From assembly GCA_048264105.1 (NCBI GenBank), contig JBLXDJ010000001.1, forward strand, positions 744,001 through 808,000: a stretch of 64,000 nucleotides of DNA, in the 5' to 3' direction. Of the stretch, positions 36,663-46,273 are shown in pieces. The notes beneath the pieces are model-generated. The model made no database searches. It worked only from the letters and a program-made list of their open reading frames with translations, and was not told the origin of the DNA. A program made the position numbers and the translations under genes. The stretch comes from Oceanospirillum sp048264105 (GTDB lineage: Bacteria > Pseudomonadota > Gammaproteobacteria > Pseudomonadales > Halomonadaceae). The first letter of the stretch is position 1. Each line of letters begins with the position of its first letter.

Positions 36663-38503
36663 TGAAGGATGTAAAGATTACAGCCCGTGTAACCGGTGTT
36701 CGGGATGATATTGTCACCCTGAGACTGGAAAAGGATGAACAGGGTAACTTTTACCCCCTAATCAAAAACGAGGTGGTCTACATCTGTCCGTCTCGTATTC
36801 CTGCCGATGACCGGCAGGAATATCTGCAGGCCGAAGTTCTGCGTGTTCGTCATGGTGAAGCAGACGTTCAGGTATTTGAGAATACCCGTGGTGTCGCCGT
36901 TGGTGATGCGGTACGCCAATCCGGCCAGATGCTCTCTGTAACCCTCGGCCCCGGCCTTTTGGGTCAGGTTTATGATGGTCTGCAGAACCCACTGGAAATT
37001 ATTGCCGGTCAGCATGGTTTCTTTCTGCCCCGTGGTCTTCAGGTAGAAGGTATCGACAGCCAGAAACAGTGGGCTTTCCAGCCAACGGTTAAAGTGGGCA
37101 GTCGTCTTAAGGCGGGTGATCCGGTCGGCCATGTGCAGGAAGGTCGCTTTAAACATAAGATCATGGTGCCCTTCAATCAGGTTGGCGAAGTTGAAGTCAC
37201 CTGGATTCAGGAAGGGACGTTCACCACGACAACGCCTATTGCCCGATATAAAGACCATAAGGGTAACGAACACGAACTGACCATGCAGCAGAAGTGGCCG
37301 GTGCGTATTCCTGTGTGTCAGCCTTTGCTAGCCCAGCGCTACAGCGAACGTGAATACCCGGAACAACCACTGCTGACTTCAATTCGCCTGATTGATACCT
37401 TCTTCCCGATTGCGAAAGGCGGTACTGCCTGTATTCCGGGGCCTTTCGGTGCAGGTAAAACGGTTCTGCAGAGTCTGATTTCACGTTTCTCCGACGTGGA
37501 TATCGTGATTATTGTGGCCTGTGGTGAGCGTGCCGGTGAGGTAGTAGAAACGATTACAGAGTTCCCTGCCCTGCCCGATCCTAAGGGGGGCACCCTGATG
37601 GACCGTACCATCATTATCTGTAATACCTCATCCATGCCAGTAGCCGCCCGTGAAGCCTCGATCTATACCGGTATCACCCTGAGTGAGTATTACCGCCAGA
37701 TGGGCTACAACGCCCTGCTGATCGCCGACTCAACCTCCCGTTGGGCACAGGCGATGCGGGAAACCTCCGGACGTCTGGAAGAGATTCCGGGTGAAGAAGC
37801 CTTCCCGGCGTATCTGGATTCCTCGGTAAAAAGCCTTTATGAGCGTGCCGGTCTGATCCGTAACAACGAGGGTGAGCAAGGCAGTCTGACGCTGATCGGT
37901 ACGGTTTCTCCGGCCGGCGGTAACTTTGAAGAGCCGGTGACGCAATCAACGCTGCGTACCGTGAAGACCTTCCTGGGTTTAAGTGCAGATCGCGCCTACA
38001 AACGCGCTTATCCGGCGGTTGACCCTCTGATCTCCTGGTCCCGTTATCTGGATCAGCTGAGTAACTGGTATGGTGAAAATCTGGATGCCGAATGGGTTGA
38101 TGATGTTAAGCAGATGCAGAAGCTGCTGACTCAGGGTGAAGATATTCAGCAGATGATGCAGGTAACCGGTGAAGAAGGTGTCACCCTGCAGGATTTCCTC
38201 ACCTTTAACCGCTCTCAGTGTCTGGATCAGGTTTATCTGCAGCAGGATGCCTTTGATGACGTGGATGCCTCGACACCTATGAAGCGTCAGATGCGGATTT
38301 TCCGCCTGCTGAAGCGCTGCCTGCTTGAACATCCGCCGATGGATGATAAAGACACCATCCGTGAGCACTTTACCAAGCTGGCGGGCTTCTTCCGCAACCT
38401 GAACTACAGCCATGAAGATGGCCCGGACTTTAAACGCTACTGGAAAGAGATTCATAACCTGAATAAATTCCCTTTGAACGAACGGATGTTCGCTGAAGAG
38501 TAG
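36662..38503 (+). CDS. atpA: V/A-type ATPase subunit A (catalytic)
   Basis: This is the catalytic head subunit, 613 residues. The P-loop GPFGAGKT is at 260-267, the catalytic Glu region is ACGERAGEVVETITEFP near 283, and LIADSTSRWAQAMRETSGRL is near 362. The A-type non-homologous insertion lies before the P-loop (about 115-190). SYSKY-like SWSRYLDQLSNWY near 459 and a C-terminal helical domain follow. It is the last gene in this operon, whereas elsewhere A precedes B. A terminator follows 17 bp after the stop. Confidence 0.95.
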   Translation: MKDVKITARVTGVRDDIVTLRLEKDEQGNFYPLIKNEVVYICPSRIPADDRQEYLQAEVLRVRHGEADVQVFENTRGVAVGDAVRQSGQMLSVTLGPGLLGQVYDGLQNPLEIIAGQHGFFLPRGLQVEGIDSQKQWAFQPTVKVGSRLKAGDPVGHVQEGRFKHKIMVPFNQVGEVEVTWIQEGTFTTTTPIARYKDHKGNEHELTMQQKWPVRIPVCQPLLAQRYSEREYPEQPLLTSIRLIDTFFPIAKGGTACIPGPFGAGKTVLQSLISRFSDVDIVIIVACGERAGEVVETITEFPALPDPKGGTLMDRTIIICNTSSMPVAAREASIYTGITLSEYYRQMGYNALLIADSTSRWAQAMRETSGRLEEIPGEEAFPAYLDSSVKSLYERAGLIRNNEGEQGSLTLIGTVSPAGGNFEEPVTQSTLRTVKTFLGLSADRAYKRAYPAVDPLISWSRYLDQLSNWYGENLDAEWVDDVKQMQKLLTQGEDIQQMMQVTGEEGVTLQDFLTFNRSQCLDQVYLQQDAFDDVDASTPMKRQMRIFRLLKRCLLEHPPMDDKDTIREHFTKLAGFFRNLNYSHEDGPDFKRYWKEIHNLNKFPLNERMFAEE

Positions 38504-38520
38504 CCTTAAAACCGCAACCG

Positions 38521-38552
38521 AAAAGGGAACCTATCGTAGGTTCCCTTTTTTT
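38521..38552 (+). terminator. Terminator of the V-type ATPase operon
   Basis: AAAAGGGAACCTA pairs with TAGGTTCCCTTTT (13 bp) around a TCG loop, followed by a run of T. It starts 17 bp after the atpA stop. Confidence 0.92.
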
Positions 38553-38608
38553 ATGGTTAAAGAGTGTCTGTATGGTTAAACAATAACTGTATAACTAAAC
38601 AGTACCCG

Positions 38609-39433
38609 TTAAGATCCGGCATGATCCCAATTTTGCCGCAGAGCATTCGCCTGCCCACCCCGGCGATACTCATCCGGCGTCATGCCCATCAGCTTCTTAA
38701 ACATCGAGATAAACGCTGATGAGGTACTGTATCCCAGCTCAAGGGCGATGGTTTCGACCTTCTCGCCACTTTCCAGTTTTGGCATCGCCCGCACCACCCG
38801 CAATCGCTGACGCCATTCGGCTATGGAGATGCCCAGATCACGCTGCGCCTTCCTTGCCAGTGTCCTCTCCGTTGACCCTAAGTCCATCGCCAGTTGCTTT
38901 AATGTTTGCTGACAGCCCGGATTCTGTTCAAAGTAATTCAGCAACCGGGTCAGCAAAGGATCTGTGGAATGGGGCAGATAACTACCGGCACTGGAAGCCT
39001 GAGTCAGCAGATCAAAGATCACCGCGTTAAACCGTAGCTCCCCGGGATTATAAGGTGCCACCGGTGGCGAGGCTTTCAGATGTTGCAGCATCTCCCGGAT
39101 AAGCGGCGTCATAATCAGCGAGCAAGCCTGAGGCGGCAGTTGCTGCGCCAGCGCCGGATCGATATAAAACGAACAGTGCAGGGATTCATGGCGGTTAAGA
39201 CCGTGATGCTCCGTATCAGGTGGCAGCCACAAGGCGTAGTTAGAGGGCACACGAAACAGGCTGCCCTCAGCCACCAACTCAAGCACACCGCTAAAGGAAT
39301 AGACAAACTCTCCCCAGGGATGCCGATGCGCCGGATAGATCGTATCCGATGGCATGGAGCGTTCGAGATAGTAGATGGGTTCCGGCAGACGCTCAAAATG
39401 CAGAGGCTTATGAATAAAGGGATATTGGCTCAC
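38609..39433 (-). CDS. AraC-family transcriptional regulator with cupin domain
   Basis: The protein has about 274 residues. The N-terminal cupin-like sensor holds HRHPWGEFVYSFSGVLEL and LPPDTEHH. The C-terminal AraC domain has two HTH units (CQQTLKQLAMDLGSTERTLARKAQRD and VETIALELGYSTSSAFISMFKK, given here only as landmarks near residues 178 and 230). I chose GTG 39433 because AGGAG lies about 10 nt upstream; TTG 39457 and ATG 39355 are alternatives. It is divergent from an EamA exporter across about 150 bp, so control of that exporter is likely. Confidence 0.88.
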   Translation of the reverse strand: MSQYPFIHKPLHFERLPEPIYYLERSMPSDTIYPAHRHPWGEFVYSFSGVLELVAEGSLFRVPSNYALWLPPDTEHHGLNRHESLHCSFYIDPALAQQLPPQACSLIMTPLIREMLQHLKASPPVAPYNPGELRFNAVIFDLLTQASSAGSYLPHSTDPLLTRLLNYFEQNPGCQQTLKQLAMDLGSTERTLARKAQRDLGISIAEWRQRLRVVRAMPKLESGEKVETIALELGYSTSSAFISMFKKLMGMTPDEYRRGGQANALRQNWDHAGS

Positions 39434-39584
39434 TGCCTGACTGCTCCTCACTACCAAATGTCTGATTTACGCTATATGTATTTTATCAGACAAATGATAA
39501 TGCATTCCCGTTTCAGTATCGTCACCTGAATACAGCAAAATACAGGGTGGTGAGCCCGCGTCCGGTAACAGATTAAGTGAGAAT

Positions 39585-40502
39585 ATGATGGGTACACGTA
39601 AGTCGATGGATCTTTTTGCCTTCAGCCTGATGGTGCTGTTTTGTCTGGTGATGGCTTTTCAGCAGGTTTTGCTGAAAGCGGTAGCAAACGATCTGGCTCC
39701 TGTGTTTCAGATCGCTCTCCGCTCCGGTATTGGCGCTATTCTGATCGGTATGCTGATGATCTATCAGCGGCAGGGCTTTCGTTTAGCACCGGAGAACCGG
39801 ATACCGGCTCTCACCATTGGTAGTCTGTTCGCCTTTGAATACCTGTTACTGGGGGAAGCACTTAACTACACTTCCGCCGGACATGCCGCCGTTTTCCTCT
39901 ATACCTCCCCTATTTTTGCGGCGATTGGCCTGCACTGGAAAGTCGCTGGCGAGCGCATGAGCCCCCTGCAATGGCTCGGTATCTTTATGGCTTTTATCGG
40001 TATCGTGATCTCATTTCTGGGACAGGAAGGCAGCCAGCAGATCAATGAAGATGTCCTGTTTGGCGATTTTCTGGCCCTGTGTGGCGGTGCGGCATGGGGT
40101 CTGACCACAGTGGTCGTGCGCTCCACCGGCCTGTCTCATCTTCCGGCGAAAGAAACACTGCTCTATCAGCTGCTGGGTGCCTTTGTCATTCTGGTCGGCT
40201 GGGCGATTTATGCGGATCAGGCTTATTTCAACCCAACACCCAATGCACTGATGAGCCTTGCGTTCCACGGTGTTATTGTGGCTTTTCTCAGCTTTCTGCT
40301 CTGGTTCTGGTTGCTGACTCAATACAAGGCATCCCAACTGGGCACCCTTTCTTTTCTGACACCGCTGTTTGGTGTCCTGCTAGGTGCGTGGCTTCTGGGG
40401 GAAAGTATTGAAGCTAGTTTTGTCATAGGTGCAGCGCTGATTATTACCGGCATTCTGCTGGTAAACGCCTCCTCTTTGATCGCCAGGTTCTTCAAAAGAT
40501 GA
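39585..40502 (+). CDS. EamA/DMT-family transporter
   Basis: This inner-membrane carrier has 305 residues, ten predicted helices and the two EamA repeats (about 10-140 and 155-298). FEYLLLGEALNYTSAGHAAV and FLTPLFGVLLGAWLLGE are typical of amino acid or metabolite exporters of the drug/metabolite superfamily. The divergent AraC-type gene is its likely regulator. The substrate cannot be told. Confidence 0.9.
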   Translation: MMGTRKSMDLFAFSLMVLFCLVMAFQQVLLKAVANDLAPVFQIALRSGIGAILIGMLMIYQRQGFRLAPENRIPALTIGSLFAFEYLLLGEALNYTSAGHAAVFLYTSPIFAAIGLHWKVAGERMSPLQWLGIFMAFIGIVISFLGQEGSQQINEDVLFGDFLALCGGAAWGLTTVVVRSTGLSHLPAKETLLYQLLGAFVILVGWAIYADQAYFNPTPNALMSLAFHGVIVAFLSFLLWFWLLTQYKASQLGTLSFLTPLFGVLLGAWLLGESIEASFVIGAALIITGILLVNASSLIARFFKR

Positions 40503-40576
40503 AAGGTCATCAGAAGGCGATAGCTCATCATAAGACGGGGAAAACAGGCTGAAAGAGCCACCTTGATTGCCTAGCT

Positions 40577-42121
40577 CTAATCATCGGGTTGCAACACTTC
40601 GGACAGGGTTCGTGCGAGGGTTTCGATCATATGGGTCAGGGTCTGCTCATCAGGCCCTGTGAAGCCCAGTACAAAGCCCTGAGGTATCTCCCTGCCATCT
40701 GCCTCATGTTCTTCGGTAAGCCCTGGACGGAAGTCATGGTAGTAATGCCCTGACAACGGCTGCATACGAATCCTATGCCGGAGCATGGTTTCAGAAATCA
40801 TCTGTTCCAGCGGTTGATCGCCAATTTCAGATAGGACAACTAAACAGGGCTTCAGAAAAATCAGCAGATGCATGCCTCCCTGCGGCGGCTGCCAGTCAAA
40901 CCATTGACTGAGATTTTTCTCGCACAGGTTAAGCAGATAGTCCCGTTTTTGCCGGTAATGCCTGCGCATCCGGTTAATATGACGGGCAAACTCACCATTT
41001 TGCATAAACTCGGCCACCACTGGCTGCATCGGCAGTGCTGCCGAGCCACCTAACTCAATCCGACTTTGTTGCAACAATGGGTAAAGCTCCCGGGAGGCCA
41101 CAATAAAGCCAAGACGCAGCCCCCTGAACAGCACCTTGGAAAAACTGCCCACAAAGAGAACACGACCGCTCCGATCCACCTGCATCAGCGGAATCCCGCT
41201 TTTACCGTTGTAGTGGAATTCATTGTCGTAATCGTCTTCAATAAGCCAGCCTTGCCCCTGCAACAGATAATTCACCCACTCCTGCCGCCTTGTGCTGCTC
41301 ATTGCAACGCCTGTCGGATACTGACGGTTGGGCGTTAATACCGTGGCCGTTACCCTCTTTTGAGCCACCTTCTTTTGAGTTTGTTCAGGACGCGCAGGCG
41401 TCACACAGCCCTCGGCATCCACCGATAACACGGTTTGCTGCTGTTCCGGCTGGCACCAGCTTCTGACCAGCTCACGAATCGGCGGATAGGTTGGATTTTC
41501 ACACTGCCAGAAAACACCGGGCTCTACTTTCTCCAGCGCGTGACGAATCAGTGTCAGGGCATCCCGGCTACCGGCAGTGATCAGGATCTGCTCTGGAGAG
41601 CAGCTCAGCCCCCGTAACTGATAAAGGTAGTCGGCAACAGCACGCTTTAACGCCGGTAAACCTGTCGGGCAGTTATCCCCCAGCACCATAGGATCCGGTG
41701 TACGCCAACTGGCACGCATACTTTTAAGCCACGCCTGCTGCGGAAAGGCATCGGCATCGATCCCGGAGTTAAACGAGATCAGAGGCGTTGTCTCCTGAAC
41801 AGGAATGGGTTCAGCGTGCTCCAGATCCGCTTTATGCTGCTCCAGCAATAGACCGGCATCATCGGAAACATAGATCCCACGCTTACTGCGGCTGATTAAA
41901 ACACCCTCTGCGATCAGCTTGTCATAGGTATTCACCACCGTACTGCGCGAGACTCCCAAGGTGTCAGACAGTACACGACTACCCGGCAGGCGATCTCCGG
42001 CCATCAGTCGGCCCTGCTGAATATGAGTCACAATCTGCTGGTATAGCTGCTGATACAGCGGGCCGCTATCCTTACTGAGCAGGAATTGTAAGCTGCTGAT
42101 GTTATTTCGTTTTTGGCTCAT
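40577..42121 (-). CDS. MocR/PdxR-type regulator (GntR HTH fused to aminotransferase-like domain)
   Basis: This is a 514-residue transcription factor. A winged-helix GntR domain at about 15-85 (LPGSRVLSDTLGVSRSTVVNTYDKL) is joined to a fold-type I PLP domain (about 120-505). The PLP lysine is in FVGSFSKVLFRGLRLGF near 320, and EDDYDNEFHY marks the cofactor Asp. Such factors sense PLP or amino acid adducts. The divergent gene 129 bp away encodes a flavin-dependent PNPOx-like protein, which makes a vitamin B6-linked pair plausible. The shared spacer contains CTGGA direct repeats. Confidence 0.92.
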   Translation of the reverse strand: MSQKRNNISSLQFLLSKDSGPLYQQLYQQIVTHIQQGRLMAGDRLPGSRVLSDTLGVSRSTVVNTYDKLIAEGVLISRSKRGIYVSDDAGLLLEQHKADLEHAEPIPVQETTPLISFNSGIDADAFPQQAWLKSMRASWRTPDPMVLGDNCPTGLPALKRAVADYLYQLRGLSCSPEQILITAGSRDALTLIRHALEKVEPGVFWQCENPTYPPIRELVRSWCQPEQQQTVLSVDAEGCVTPARPEQTQKKVAQKRVTATVLTPNRQYPTGVAMSSTRRQEWVNYLLQGQGWLIEDDYDNEFHYNGKSGIPLMQVDRSGRVLFVGSFSKVLFRGLRLGFIVASRELYPLLQQSRIELGGSAALPMQPVVAEFMQNGEFARHINRMRRHYRQKRDYLLNLCEKNLSQWFDWQPPQGGMHLLIFLKPCLVVLSEIGDQPLEQMISETMLRHRIRMQPLSGHYYHDFRPGLTEEHEADGREIPQGFVLGFTGPDEQTLTHMIETLARTLSEVLQPDD

Positions 42122-42140
42122 ATTGATAAAGAAACAATGC

Positions 42141-42196
42141 CTGGTCTCGCCACATCTGGACTGATTAAAGTTTTAAAAACTGGATATTTTTAATCA
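42141..42196. promoter_or_regulatory. Candidate MocR operator region
   Basis: Three same-direction copies, CTGGTCT (42141), CTGGACT (42156) and CTGGATA (42180), lie in the divergent spacer. They overlap an 8-bp inverted repeat TGATTAAA/TTTAATCA (42162-42169 and 42189-42196). MocR-type factors such as TauR bind direct repeats beginning CTGGAC. The site is plausible, but the copies are short. Confidence 0.45.
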
Positions 42197-42250
42197 TACC
42201 TGTAACCCATAAGCTTGTCTCAGGCTTTCATCGTTACAGGAGAAAAGATC

Positions 42251-42946
42251 ATGACCCGGAATACATCTTCAGCTTGCCCCTCCCTTAGCCAGACCGCTCT
42301 GACACAGGTAAAGCGTGGCCCTAAGCGAGCACTGAATGACAGAGAAGCGATGTTGGCATTTATCGACCAGTCACTGCTCTGCTATGTCGGCTTTCAGATT
42401 AACGGGCAGGTACGGGTGATACCTACATGCCACTGGCGTGAAGGTGACTACCTCTACTGGCATGGACATAGTAAAGCGGCCAACATTGCAGGTAGCGGTC
42501 AGGATGAACAGAAAGTCTGCATCACCATTGCCAATCTGGATGGTTTGGTCATGGCACGTTCGGCTTTTCATCATTCGGTGAACTACCGCTCCGCCATGAT
42601 CTATGGCGTACCAGAAGCCGTAACCGATCCCGATGAGAAGCAGCGCCATTTTGAGCTCTTTGTTGAGAAGCTGAGTCCGGGACGCTGGGATCAGTTACGG
42701 CCGGTCACCGATCAGGAAGTGAAGGCAACAGGCGTTATGCGGGTGAAGCTGGATGAAGCATCCATGAAGGTCAGAGCTGAGGCCGTGATTGATGATGAGG
42801 AAGATCTGGACTGGCCGGTATGGGCCGGAGTCCTGCCGATTCAGCAACGTTGGGGCGAGCCTGAGCAGGATGAGCTGCAGTCCGGCAACGCGAACCTGCC
42901 GGAGCAGCTGAGTACACCGGTATTACCAGACTGCGATATCTGCTGA
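42251..42946 (+). CDS. Pyridoxamine 5'-phosphate oxidase-like FMN-binding protein
   Basis: The 231-residue protein is of the Pyridox_ox_2 type (split beta-barrel). It has KRGPKRALNDREAMLAFIDQ, the core VRVIPTCHWREGDYLYWHG (about 55-73) and FHHSVNYRSAMIYG (near 108). Members bind FMN or haem and are often mis-named as PNPOx; the actual reaction is unknown. I chose ATG 42251, with CAGGAGA 9 nt upstream, over an upstream GTG at 42215. It is divergent from the MocR-type regulator. Confidence 0.87.
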   Translation: MTRNTSSACPSLSQTALTQVKRGPKRALNDREAMLAFIDQSLLCYVGFQINGQVRVIPTCHWREGDYLYWHGHSKAANIAGSGQDEQKVCITIANLDGLVMARSAFHHSVNYRSAMIYGVPEAVTDPDEKQRHFELFVEKLSPGRWDQLRPVTDQEVKATGVMRVKLDEASMKVRAEAVIDDEEDLDWPVWAGVLPIQQRWGEPEQDELQSGNANLPEQLSTPVLPDCDIC

Positions 42947-43055
42947 TCCACGGCACCAGCCAAACAAGGGCTTTTATCTCAGATGGAAGCCCTTGTGCTT
43001 TTGTGCAGATCCTTACCTTCACTTGTACTTCCGTTATTCACTGATCATCCATGAG

Positions 43056-46000
43056 TTAGTCGCTGGATACGAGTTCCTTCGGATAGGTTGGTTTATCATC
43101 TGGAAGCAGCTGCGTACAGACACGATTTCGCCCCATTTCCTTCGCCTGATAAAGCGCATCGTCAGCCCGACGACAGAGGATGTCGAATGTATCCCCCTCC
43201 TGCCAACTGGAAGTGCCAATACTGGCGGTACATTGACCGATCTGGTCAAAACGATGCTGGCGTATACGGGTCAGAATCGACCAGGCCAGACGATGAGCCT
43301 CCTCAGCGGAGGTATCCGGACAAACCACCAGAAACTCTTCACCACCCCAACGAGCGATAACATCTTGATCACGCCCCGCTTCCTTAAGCAGTTCCGCAAA
43401 ACAGGTTAATACCGCATCACCCCGATGATGCCCATACTCATCATTCACCTGTTTAAAGTGATCAATATCCAGCAGTAACAGACTTAACTGGGGATCTTTC
43501 TCCCGGTCAGCATGTTTAACCAACTCCTTCATCACATCTTCCAGATAGTGACGATTTTTCAGTCCCGTTAGCTGGTCAGTGGTCGAGAGCTGTTCCAGCA
43601 GCTGATTCTTCTCTTTCAGTTCATCATGCACCTGCATCAGCTGGTCACGGCTTTCGTGGATTTCACGATTGAGCTTACTCAGCTTACGGTTCCAGAGAAA
43701 AATAAGACTCAGCAGGATGGCAGCACCGGCACCAACCTGCTTGATCAGCTGATAGTCTTTAGGTTCGGTGAGAACCGGTGTTTGCAGCCATTGGTTGGCG
43801 GCATTCTCAAACTGCTCCGGTGTAATCGACTGAATCGCCTTATTGATAACCTGTAACAGGATCGCATTGCTGCCAAGGGTTGCCAAAACCGAGGGATATT
43901 GACTGACAAGCTCACCGGAAATCTTAATATCGGTCCGGTGATCTTTGGCAATATGGCGACTGATAGCCGGCAGTGTATCGATAACCCCGAACACAGTGCC
44001 TTCTGCTACCGCGTTCAGCGCCATCTGCATATTGTCGTAAGCCTGAAGGTTCAGTTGCGGATGATGGTGATCAAGGTAGGCATGAACATGGCCATTGCCG
44101 ACAACGGCTACCGGTTCTGACTTTAGATTTGACAGCCGGTCAACATAGACCTCATCCAGGCGGGTCGCAATGACCAAGGGACTTGCCAGAAGCGGCTGGC
44201 TCAGCTCAATATCTTCGGGATTCACACCGGGGGCGGCCCGGGAGATGATATCGCAGCCACCCGCCCTCAGTTGTTGCATCGCTTCCTGATAATGCTTAAC
44301 CGGCACCAGCCTGATATTCAGGCCGGAGTTCTTACGCATAATATCCAGCAGATCGGCAAAAGCTCCCAGATGCTGTCCTTGCTTTGTCAGAGTCTCGTAA
44401 GGCAGATGATTGGTGACACTACAGATGCGCACAGCAGCCCGATTATCCATCCAGCTCAGCTCTTCACCGGTCAGATGGAGGTAATGCTGGCTCTCAGTTG
44501 GGTTTGCCGTCCATTTGTATTGCAGCTGACGCATCTCCTGCTCGCTGAGCGCATTGATCGCTTTCTGCAGAATCTGATGCAGCACCGGATTATTACGGTT
44601 TACGGCCAGTCGTAATGAAAGAGGCTCGGTGGTTTCCATCTGGGGAGGTGAGGTCGCAGCCAGACCGGGAACACTGTATTTGTGCAACAGATGCTCGGCA
44701 ACGGTCATACTTTCGATCGTTGCATCAGCCTGTCCCGTGCTGACCATCAGCAAAGATTCCAGACTGTCTTTTGTGGGGATGACACTAAAACGCGGATCCT
44801 GACTGAGCATGTCATAGATATAGAAGCCTTCCGGCACAGCAATGGTCGCCTGATGCAGCCGCTCAATGCTGTTAACCGGGTGACGATCGGCCTTGTAATA
44901 GATCCCCTGTGCCTGACGCAGGTAGGGTGTGGTAAACCTCAGGTACTCTTCACGTTGCTCGCTGAAGGCGATGTTAGCCATAACATCAAGATCACCGCTG
45001 CGTATCATCTGCAGATACTCCTGCCAGCTGTAACCTGAGATAAATTCAACTTTCAGACCGACTTTTTGCGCCAGAAGACGCATAAGCGCAATAGAATGCC
45101 CCCGGGGCATGCCCTCTTCATAGAAGTTATAGGGCTGGTAGTTGGTCTCATTCTGTACCCGAATCCAGGGATTATTTCTGACGTAATCCCGCTCCTCAGT
45201 GGTCAGTGTGACACCGGCCTGCTTTGCCGGCAGATCAGCCGGGGCGATACCCAGCCAATGGTCTGTCAGCTGCTTCCATTCTGCCGGGGTAATACTGTCG
45301 AGGCCTTTTTGCAGTAATGACTGAATCGCAGGCCGGTCAACTCTAACCCCGAAGCGTAAATCCTCACGCCCCAGATTTTTAACCGTAAACTCACCGGCAA
45401 CCTGAATATTGAGATAGGCATTCTTACTGGCGTAATAAAGTCCGGAAGTCAGATTCTGCAGACCCACATCGATCTCACCCAAAGCGACCGCCCGGGTCAG
45501 CTGTTCATAATCGTCATAGGTGCTGATACGAATATCTTTTAACTGACGAAGCTCCGCCAGATAAAAAATATCCCGCAAAACGCCAACATGCTGCCCGGAA
45601 AGGTCCGCCAGTCCCTCATAGCGGCCAAAACTTTTATCCGTGAACACGGCAATGGGAATTTCAAAATAGGGCGAGGTATAAAGCGTGAAGGAGGTTCTTT
45701 CCGGTTTAAACGAGATATCCGCAATGGCATCGATCTCTTTGTCATTCAGTCTTTTGAGATTATCGCTCCACTCACCGATTCGTGGTTTCAGCGTGGCGCC
45801 GGTCTTCTCTTCAATCAGATCAAGAAGATCCGCAACAAAGCCCTTATAGGTGCCATCTTCAACATAGGAGAAGGGAACGAAGTCATACATAACGGCGACT
45901 TCAATGACCTGGCCCTCCTGAGTCAACGCCTGCTCTGCGGCGGATAGGGCAAGATTGCGTTCAGATGACTGCAGGATGCCACCGGACGTGGCAAAAACCG

Positions 46001-46127
46001 ACTGAGAAAGGACTAAGAGCAGGATTAAAAAAAAGCAAACAACGAGATAAGGCGGTCGGCTATAAAAAGAAAAAGGCATTTTATGCAGATAAACGGGCGC
46101 CTTACCTGCATCGGTGTTGGATGGCAT
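43056..46127 (-). CDS. Membrane diguanylate cyclase with three periplasmic solute-binding (SBP_bac_3) domains
   Basis: The product has about 1023 residues. A signal anchor (about 24-45) is followed by three tandem solute-binding domains of the amino-acid/polar type. Their openings are VIEVAVMYDFVPFSYVEDG (near 77), WIRVQNETNYQPYNFYEEG (near 325) and AVRICSVTNHLPYETLTKQG (near 575). One transmembrane helix (AAILLSLIFLWN, near 825) leads to a coiled linker and a GGDEF domain with GGEEF (near 955) and TDQLTGLKNRHYL. It should couple small-molecule binding in the periplasm to c-di-GMP synthesis. The start is ATG 46127 (AGGGA 8 nt upstream); GTG 46130 and ATG 46079 are alternatives. Confidence 0.92.
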   Translation of the reverse strand: MPSNTDAGKAPVYLHKMPFSFYSRPPYLVVCFFLILLLVLSQSVFATSGGILQSSERNLALSAAEQALTQEGQVIEVAVMYDFVPFSYVEDGTYKGFVADLLDLIEEKTGATLKPRIGEWSDNLKRLNDKEIDAIADISFKPERTSFTLYTSPYFEIPIAVFTDKSFGRYEGLADLSGQHVGVLRDIFYLAELRQLKDIRISTYDDYEQLTRAVALGEIDVGLQNLTSGLYYASKNAYLNIQVAGEFTVKNLGREDLRFGVRVDRPAIQSLLQKGLDSITPAEWKQLTDHWLGIAPADLPAKQAGVTLTTEERDYVRNNPWIRVQNETNYQPYNFYEEGMPRGHSIALMRLLAQKVGLKVEFISGYSWQEYLQMIRSGDLDVMANIAFSEQREEYLRFTTPYLRQAQGIYYKADRHPVNSIERLHQATIAVPEGFYIYDMLSQDPRFSVIPTKDSLESLLMVSTGQADATIESMTVAEHLLHKYSVPGLAATSPPQMETTEPLSLRLAVNRNNPVLHQILQKAINALSEQEMRQLQYKWTANPTESQHYLHLTGEELSWMDNRAAVRICSVTNHLPYETLTKQGQHLGAFADLLDIMRKNSGLNIRLVPVKHYQEAMQQLRAGGCDIISRAAPGVNPEDIELSQPLLASPLVIATRLDEVYVDRLSNLKSEPVAVVGNGHVHAYLDHHHPQLNLQAYDNMQMALNAVAEGTVFGVIDTLPAISRHIAKDHRTDIKISGELVSQYPSVLATLGSNAILLQVINKAIQSITPEQFENAANQWLQTPVLTEPKDYQLIKQVGAGAAILLSLIFLWNRKLSKLNREIHESRDQLMQVHDELKEKNQLLEQLSTTDQLTGLKNRHYLEDVMKELVKHADREKDPQLSLLLLDIDHFKQVNDEYGHHRGDAVLTCFAELLKEAGRDQDVIARWGGEEFLVVCPDTSAEEAHRLAWSILTRIRQHRFDQIGQCTASIGTSSWQEGDTFDILCRRADDALYQAKEMGRNRVCTQLLPDDKPTYPKELVSSD

Positions 46128-46273
46128 CACTTAAATCCCTTTATTAGACTTATTTTATCCTCCGATATTACAGGCTTAGATGCACGCGCAATACAGGTTA
46201 TATCTGACCATTTCTGACAAAACCGATCTCGGCCCCTTTGGCCCGCCTTTACCGGCTTGTTTTACCGCCCCCT

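Noticed and set aside
31045..38503. N-type (Na+-translocating F-type) ATPase
   Set aside because: The subunits are V/A-type (A, B, D, E, I, K); none of the N-ATPase marks such as AtpQ/AtpR are present.
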